In this document: piece by piece, positions 44,430 through 48,937 of the stretch
How positions within the stretch are numbered: the stretch's first letter is position 1
How the letters are laid out: each line of letters opens with the position of its first letter
Source: Sporisorium sorghi
Taxonomy: Eukaryota > Basidiomycota > Ustilaginomycetes > Ustilaginales > Ustilaginaceae
DNA length: 48,937 nt
Direction: 5' to 3'
Assembly (NCBI GenBank): GCA_023212695.1
Contig: JALCCG010000135.1
Coordinates: 1 to 48,937, forward strand
Program-made: the position numbers and the translations under genes
The notes under the pieces: generated by a model
Told to the model about the DNA's origin: nothing
Database searches by the model: none
The model's input: the letters and a program-made list of their open reading frames with translations, nothing else

Positions 44430-46001
44430 CAGCATATCGTGCGAGAATGAGGTTCGCCATGTGGCTGGCGGCTTTGCTTTCTGATCGAAATCGAGCGAAG
44501 GCAGAGAGAGAGAGGGAGACGCGTCGGAGGAAGAGTTGGTTTGCGCACGAGCCAGTTCGCTTACCTTTTCGCGCGCTGCTCCCTTTGGCACGCGACACGG
44601 CCACATTTCGTCGTCGAGCTCCTTTGCTCCCGTCCTGACATCTGATCTGCGCTGTAGAAGGGCGCTGCGCATAAGGACGAGTCTCGGGATCAACGGAGGT
44701 ATCCCAAAGTCACTGACCGAGCAACGCCGAGTTAGCCAGGGTGTGATAGAGAAAGACCTCGAGGGCGCGAAATTGGAAGATCTGACGGCGGCAAAATGCG
44801 TGTGCGTGGGCTGTGCTGGCTCTTCGATGAGCAGGCAAAGCCATGGTTTGCGTCGGGTGCGCGCGGCTACGCTCGACGCAAGCCAAGCAGAACTTCAGCC
44901 TCGCAATCACATTCGCTTTCATCTGGCTTTTGCACCTCCTTCGAGAGACCGTGATAGGCAAGGCATCATCTTCGCACTTCCTTGTGCAGCTCACGATGCT
45001 CCCTGTCCGCTCTCAAAGAGTCGAGGAGTGCAGAGGCGCGCGTATCGAACTGTATGCTTGCCTGACTCGTGTGCGTCTGCGCCCTTTGCTCGGATTTGGG
45101 TTTGGGTTGAAAGACACAGCACAGCGCAGCAAGCCCGTCCTTCTCTTGCTCGGCTTGGCTTGCATTTGCTCACTCTTTCATCACGAGGCTGCTGTGCTGC
45201 GCTTTGCCGCGCTGTCCATCTCTCTCGACGCCTCTCGCCTTTGATTTGCAGGAGCGGATTTTCATTTCAAGAGCAGCGAGCGCTCCTTGAACTTTCTCTG
45301 TGCTTCCACCGCTCAACTGCCCATCCGCATCCCCAACCCAAGCTTTTGACGGGGGGGTTTTTTTTTTTTGAGGCGTGCGCGTTTTGTATTTGTATTTAGC
45401 CAACGCGAAAAACACACACACCTCGTTTTGGTTTGAATTGGTTTTTGAAGTGAGATCGATTTTTGGAGTTGTTTTGTATTCATCAATCTGTCGTCGCGCT
45501 TCCTTTTCAAAATGCGCTGATGTGCTGTGACTTTTGCTTTTGAATTTGCTGCTGCTCTGCTGCTGAACCGTGCTGTGCTGTTTGTTACTGATCTGATCCA
45601 TCCGCATTCGCGTCTCTGGCTCTGCTTGCTGTCGGCGGGTCTGCCGCGATTGTGCGTGTGTGTTGAGTTGGCCTTTCCGCCCCCCCCCCCCTCTTTCTCT
45701 CCTTTTGGCTTGCTTGGCCTAGCGAGAGCGCGCCGCTGTTCCCCCCCTTTGTCCGCTGCTGTTCATTCGCCTCGAACTGTCGCTTTGCCCGCGCTCAAAG
45801 CTCTCACACACACGCAGACAGACAGACACACGCACGCCTCTTTCCTTCCGCTCCCGCCGTCATCGCCTCCCTTTCTCTCTCTCCCTCTCTCTCTCTGTCT
45901 CCACGCCCACCACCAAACCACCACACATTCCATCGCCACTTCGTGTCACTTTGACCATCACCATCTACCATCATCATCATCGTCCACCTGTTCATCTCAG
46001 G

Positions 46002-46752
46002 GTGAGTATCTTCTCCTTCCTCCCCTCCCTTCTTCCTCTCTACACTTGCCTTGCCGCACAGTCGACATCCAGAACGCATCAGCTTTCCTTTCCGCACTCG
46101 ACATCATCCGACCATACGCCGCGAATATCATCGTCCTGCTTTGGCATCCGCGATAGCGTCCCGACGCACCGACATGCCCCGCCATTTGACTTGATCAGCA
46201 CCGCAATGGGACACATCACGGACGCAATCGCCGGCTACATCGACATCGGTCAGCATTGCTCGTTGTTCGGCAGGCACAGACCATCGTTTCAATTTCGCCA
46301 TTGTTTGTGGATTGTCGCAGATACACTGCCAACACTACAACTGCCATCCACTCGTCGCCTCCATCATCATAGCAGATCGCAGATCATTGGAGTACATAGG
46401 GACTGGGCGCGCAACCTCGTGCCGCCCGCATGATGATCGCTCTTTGGCCACACCCTTGTTGGGATATGCAAGCGCACGAGTCTTGATTCGTTCTGACGGC
46501 TTGACGCTGCTGCACAGTCTGCCCTCTTCCCCTGGCGCAGTACTCGCTCGTCGTCGCTGTGTCGGGCGAAAGTCTCGATCGTTATCAGCCTCCGCCGCAG
46601 CCACCATCACCTCGAGTTCGACCAACCGATCATCTCTGCTTGCTCGTTCTGGATGTCGACCCGCTCATCAATCGATCCGCATGCTGTGCTGTGACTGACT
46701 CCTTTCCCCTCCGTCCATTCTCTTTCTGCCTCGCACCGATCAACGCTTGCAG
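46002..46752 (+). other. probable leader intron of the 14-3-3 gene
   Basis: A consensus donor G|GTGAGTAT follows C/T-rich sequence and CTCAG. The best acceptor is CTTGCAG at 46746-46752, preceded by CTGACT (46695-46700) and a C/T tract. The mature leader would join about 50 bases before the ATG at 46805. Other acceptors at about 46320 and 46517 are possible. It is inferred from splice consensus only. Confidence 0.4.
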
Positions 46753-46804
46753 CCGTTTCAATTCTTTTCACCTCTAGACCTTTTTGTCACAACCGATATT
46801 CAAG

Positions 46805-47919
46805 ATGCCGGAATCGCGTGAAGACTCTGTCTACCTCGCCAAGCTCGCCGAGCAGGCTGAGCGCTACGAGGGTAAGTGGCGATCGCCAAGCCAGCTATCG
46901 CCCTTTTTTTTTTTGCTGCGCTGTGCAGATTTCTCTCGCTCGGCTGGCGGTCTCGGCGATTTTGCTGTTGACGCAAAAATCGAAAGGCTCTGCACACGGC
47001 CAAAAATTGGGCGCTCTAGCACCAATCCACTTTCATTGACCTCTGAATCTGACTCTGATCCACCTTTGCTTGCAATTTTTACAGAGATGGTCGAGAACAT
47101 GAAGCGCGTCGCTTCCTCCGACCAGGAGCTCACCGTCGAGGAGCGCAACCTTCTCTCGGTCGCCTACAAGAACGTCATTGGTGCCCGCCGTGCCTCGTGG
47201 CGCATCGTCTCCTCCATTGAGCAGAAGGAGGAGTCCAAGGGCAACGAGGCCCAGGTCTCGATGATCAAGACCTACCGCGAGAAGATCGAGGCCGAGCTCG
47301 CCCAGATCTGCGAGGACATCCTCGACGTCTTGGACAAGCACCTCATCCCCTCTGCCGCCACTGGCGAGAGCAAGGTCTTCTACCACAAGATGTGCGTATC
47401 TCTGGATGTGGTGATGCAAAAGCAGGCTCCTTGCAAGTCCTTCGAAGATGTGACATGCTGACCCCATAATTTCCTCTACTTTTCAAATCTTTTTCGCACC
47501 ACAACAGGAAGGGTGACTACCACCGATACCTCGCCGAGTTTGCCACTGGCGACAAGCGCAAGGACTCTGCCGACAAGTCGCTCGAGGCCTACAAGGCTGC
47601 TTCGGACGTTGCCGTCACCGAGCTGCCCCCTACTCACCCCATCCGCCTGGGTCTCGCCCTCAACTTCTCGGTGTTCTACTACGAGATCTTGAACAGCCCC
47701 GACCGCGCCTGCCACCTCGCCAAGCAGGCGTTCGACGACGCCATTGCCGAGCTCGACACGCTTTCCGAGGAGAGCTACAAGGACTCGACGCTCATCATGC
47801 AGCTGCTGCGCGACAACCTTACCCTCTGGACCTCGGACATGCAAGATTCCGAGAAGCCCGCCGAGGCTGCCGCTGCCGAGGCCCCCGCTGCTGAGGCCAA
47901 GGGTGAGGAGGCTGCTTAA
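46805..47919 (+). CDS. BMH1: 14-3-3 protein
   Basis: Exons 46805-46871, 47085-47391 and 47508-47919 encode 261 residues. 14-3-3 dimers bind phosphoserine proteins and act in signalling, cell cycle and polarity. Intron 1 (46872-47084, 213 bp, GTAAGT ... TACAG) contains a 12 T run; intron 2 (47392-47507, 116 bp, GTGCGT ... AACAG) has a TGCTGACC branch site. Splicing restores ERYEEMVENMK and [16 protein letters not shown], both family hallmarks. The phosphopeptide-binding groove is intact: RRASWR, YHRY and the [12 protein letters not shown] and LTLWTSD helices are all visible. The C-terminal tail is Ala/Glu-rich, as usual. Very strong codon bias (mainly C in third position) suggests high expression. 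Confidence 0.97.
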
Positions 47920-48860
47920 GGGAGCAAGAGTACAGAGTGAAAGAAAAAGTTTCCCCCCTCCCCTCCCGCCACAACCTCTCCGCCTCGCTCCCTTTCCCCT
48001 ACCCTCCTCTCCTCTTGTTCTTCCTCGCTCCGCGTCGCCCACGTCCTTTGGAGGCCGTCGCTTTCGTCTCTCGCCACTCTTCCCACTGCCGTCTTGTCGC
48101 GTTCTCGACTGATGCGCCACGTTGCCGGAGAGGGTTGCAGTGCTGCGTCTTTTGATGCCAAGCATTGTTTCCCTTTTGTTGTCGGTTTCTCTCTTCTTCC
48201 GACAACGAGTCACATCGGGCTGGATTCGATGGGACGCAGTGGGGAGAAAGAGAAATGTGCTTGTACCTGTATCCAGGTCATGTTACCGAATTTCTTCTTC
48301 CATTCGACGCCGTGCTATATCCAGAACAACTTTTCCAAAGCTCTGCAGTCGATTCTGCCAAGTGTGTGGTGGTCATTGGGTGTCGCGATGAGGAGGAGGA
48401 TGAGACAGCGTGTGAGTGAGGAAACTACAGGGGAGGATATTGAGGCTCGACTCGCATGACACAAGTCTGCAGTGCATCAAAGCTATGATTGAGGGGCGTG
48501 TCTTCGGACAAGGGGTGTCATGTAGAGCAAGCGCAGCAGGCAGAGCAGAAGCGGGTCGAGCACGAGCAGTTGGGCGCCATTGATGACCTCGCGTCTCTAT
48601 CAATCAGCGCGCATCTCAAGCTTCGATCTGGATTGGCTCTTGGGGTGCATAGCGAAGAGCGTTGCGATGACCATGAAGACACTTAGTCCGCATGAGGAGT
48701 TGAACCGCAATCAAGAGAAACGTACGACGATACAGTTGCGAGGGGAAGAAGAGCGCGAGCACGGACCGTTGGTTTTTCAAGCGTGTCGGTCAACTTGAAA
48801 ATTCAGGCTTCAAGAGCCCTTTGTGCTGTGTGTGACGGGAGAACCCTTCCGTTCAATCAC

Positions 48861-48891
<31 letters not shown>

Positions 48892-48937
48892 AGGGGGGCT
48901 GGTCAACCCAAGCCAAAACACAACCCAAAACCTTGCA
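47920..48937. other. terminal region downstream of the 14-3-3 gene
   Basis: The first 150 bases are C/T-rich 3' flank. No ORF with coding character is seen up to the window edge; a gene beginning beyond the edge may have its promoter here. A 29 A run lies at 48861-48889. Confidence 0.5.
48861..48889. repeat. poly(A) run, 29 A
   Basis: Twenty-nine A followed by GAAGGGGGGC close to the window end. Confidence 0.9.

Larger units (their letters stand above)
44069..46804. other. 2.7 kb region between GSP1 and the 14-3-3 gene
   Basis: No coding sequence is supported. Just after GSP1 is an AT-rich patch (44388-44429). Further on are a G7-T12 junction (45351-45369), a C12 run (45680-45691) and a strongly C/T-rich stretch (45680-46080) typical of highly expressed fungal promoters. 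A likely leader intron of the 14-3-3 gene begins at 46002. Open frames here either lack an ATG start or are low-complexity. Confidence 0.55.

Noticed and set aside
44536..45399. A 287-codon frame between GSP1 and 14-3-3
   Set aside because: It has no ATG at its start, no family resemblance and runs into a T run (Phe run) at its end.
46206..46433. A 75-codon frame starting MGHITDAIAGYIDIG as a separate small gene
   Set aside because: The start is suggestive, but the rest is unstructured and it probably lies inside the 14-3-3 leader intron. Kept only as a side note to that finding.
1..48937. A secondary-metabolite, mating-type or effector gene cluster
   Set aside because: The genes are housekeeping functions of unrelated pathways; no secreted cysteine-rich proteins, polyketide or peptide synthetases, or homeodomain pairs are present.

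Overview
The window is nuclear DNA of a fungus, most likely a smut-type basidiomycete (Ustilaginaceae: Ustilago, Sporisorium, Pseudozyma and relatives). The grounds are compact single-exon genes, G/C-rich third codon positions that leave long antisense frames open, a few short GT-AG introns (90-213 bp) with CTGAC-like branch sites, many Ala/Ser/Gln tracts in proteins, and a wholly eukaryotic housekeeping gene set. The species is an inference. I see no transposon, virus, CRISPR array, rRNA or convincing tRNA gene.

Layout. 0.3-4.1 kb: an EFM7/NNT1-like methyltransferase, a TMEM70-like mitochondrial membrane protein, the Arp2/3 subunit ARPC3 (minus) and a small acidic protein that may be GON7. 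4.4-13.4 kb: a four-unit Myb protein of the REB1/TTF1 class (minus), the F-box/LRR protein GRR1 (plus) and the AMPK gamma subunit SNF4 (minus). 13.4-18.6 kb: a 1.6 kb regulatory-looking gap with CACGTG and CRE sites, a DUF3237 gene broken by one in-frame TAG, and an ELYS-type nucleoporin (minus). 19.2-26.2 kb: an RPD3-class histone deacetylase, epsilon-COP (minus), a POF1-type nucleotidyltransferase, an unknown acidic protein and eIF3m (minus). 26.8-33.6 kb: TRS23/TRAPPC4, PTRHD1 (minus), the mitochondrial tRNA GTPase MSS1/GTPBP3 and a large BRE4-type membrane protein (minus). 33.6-38.3 kb: a 4.7 kb stretch with no gene. 38.3-47.9 kb: an unknown coiled-coil protein, RNA polymerase I subunit RPA43 (minus), Ran/GSP1 and a three-exon 14-3-3 gene.

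The genes do not form a cluster or a new system. A few neighbours share a theme. GRR1 and SNF4 (both glucose signalling) converge. PTRHD1 and MSS1 (peptidyl-tRNA and mitochondrial tRNA biology) diverge from about 250 bp. ELYS and RPD3 (nuclear pore assembly, chromatin) also diverge. The Myb protein and RPA43 may both act in RNA polymerase I transcription, but lie 35 kb apart.

The oddest features are the single stop in the DUF3237 gene, a run of 47 C directly before the TRS23 start codon, long A/T runs in several promoters, an ARPC3 first coding exon of only six bases, and the 4.7 kb gap before the coiled-coil gene. The long single-base runs may have length errors in the assembly.
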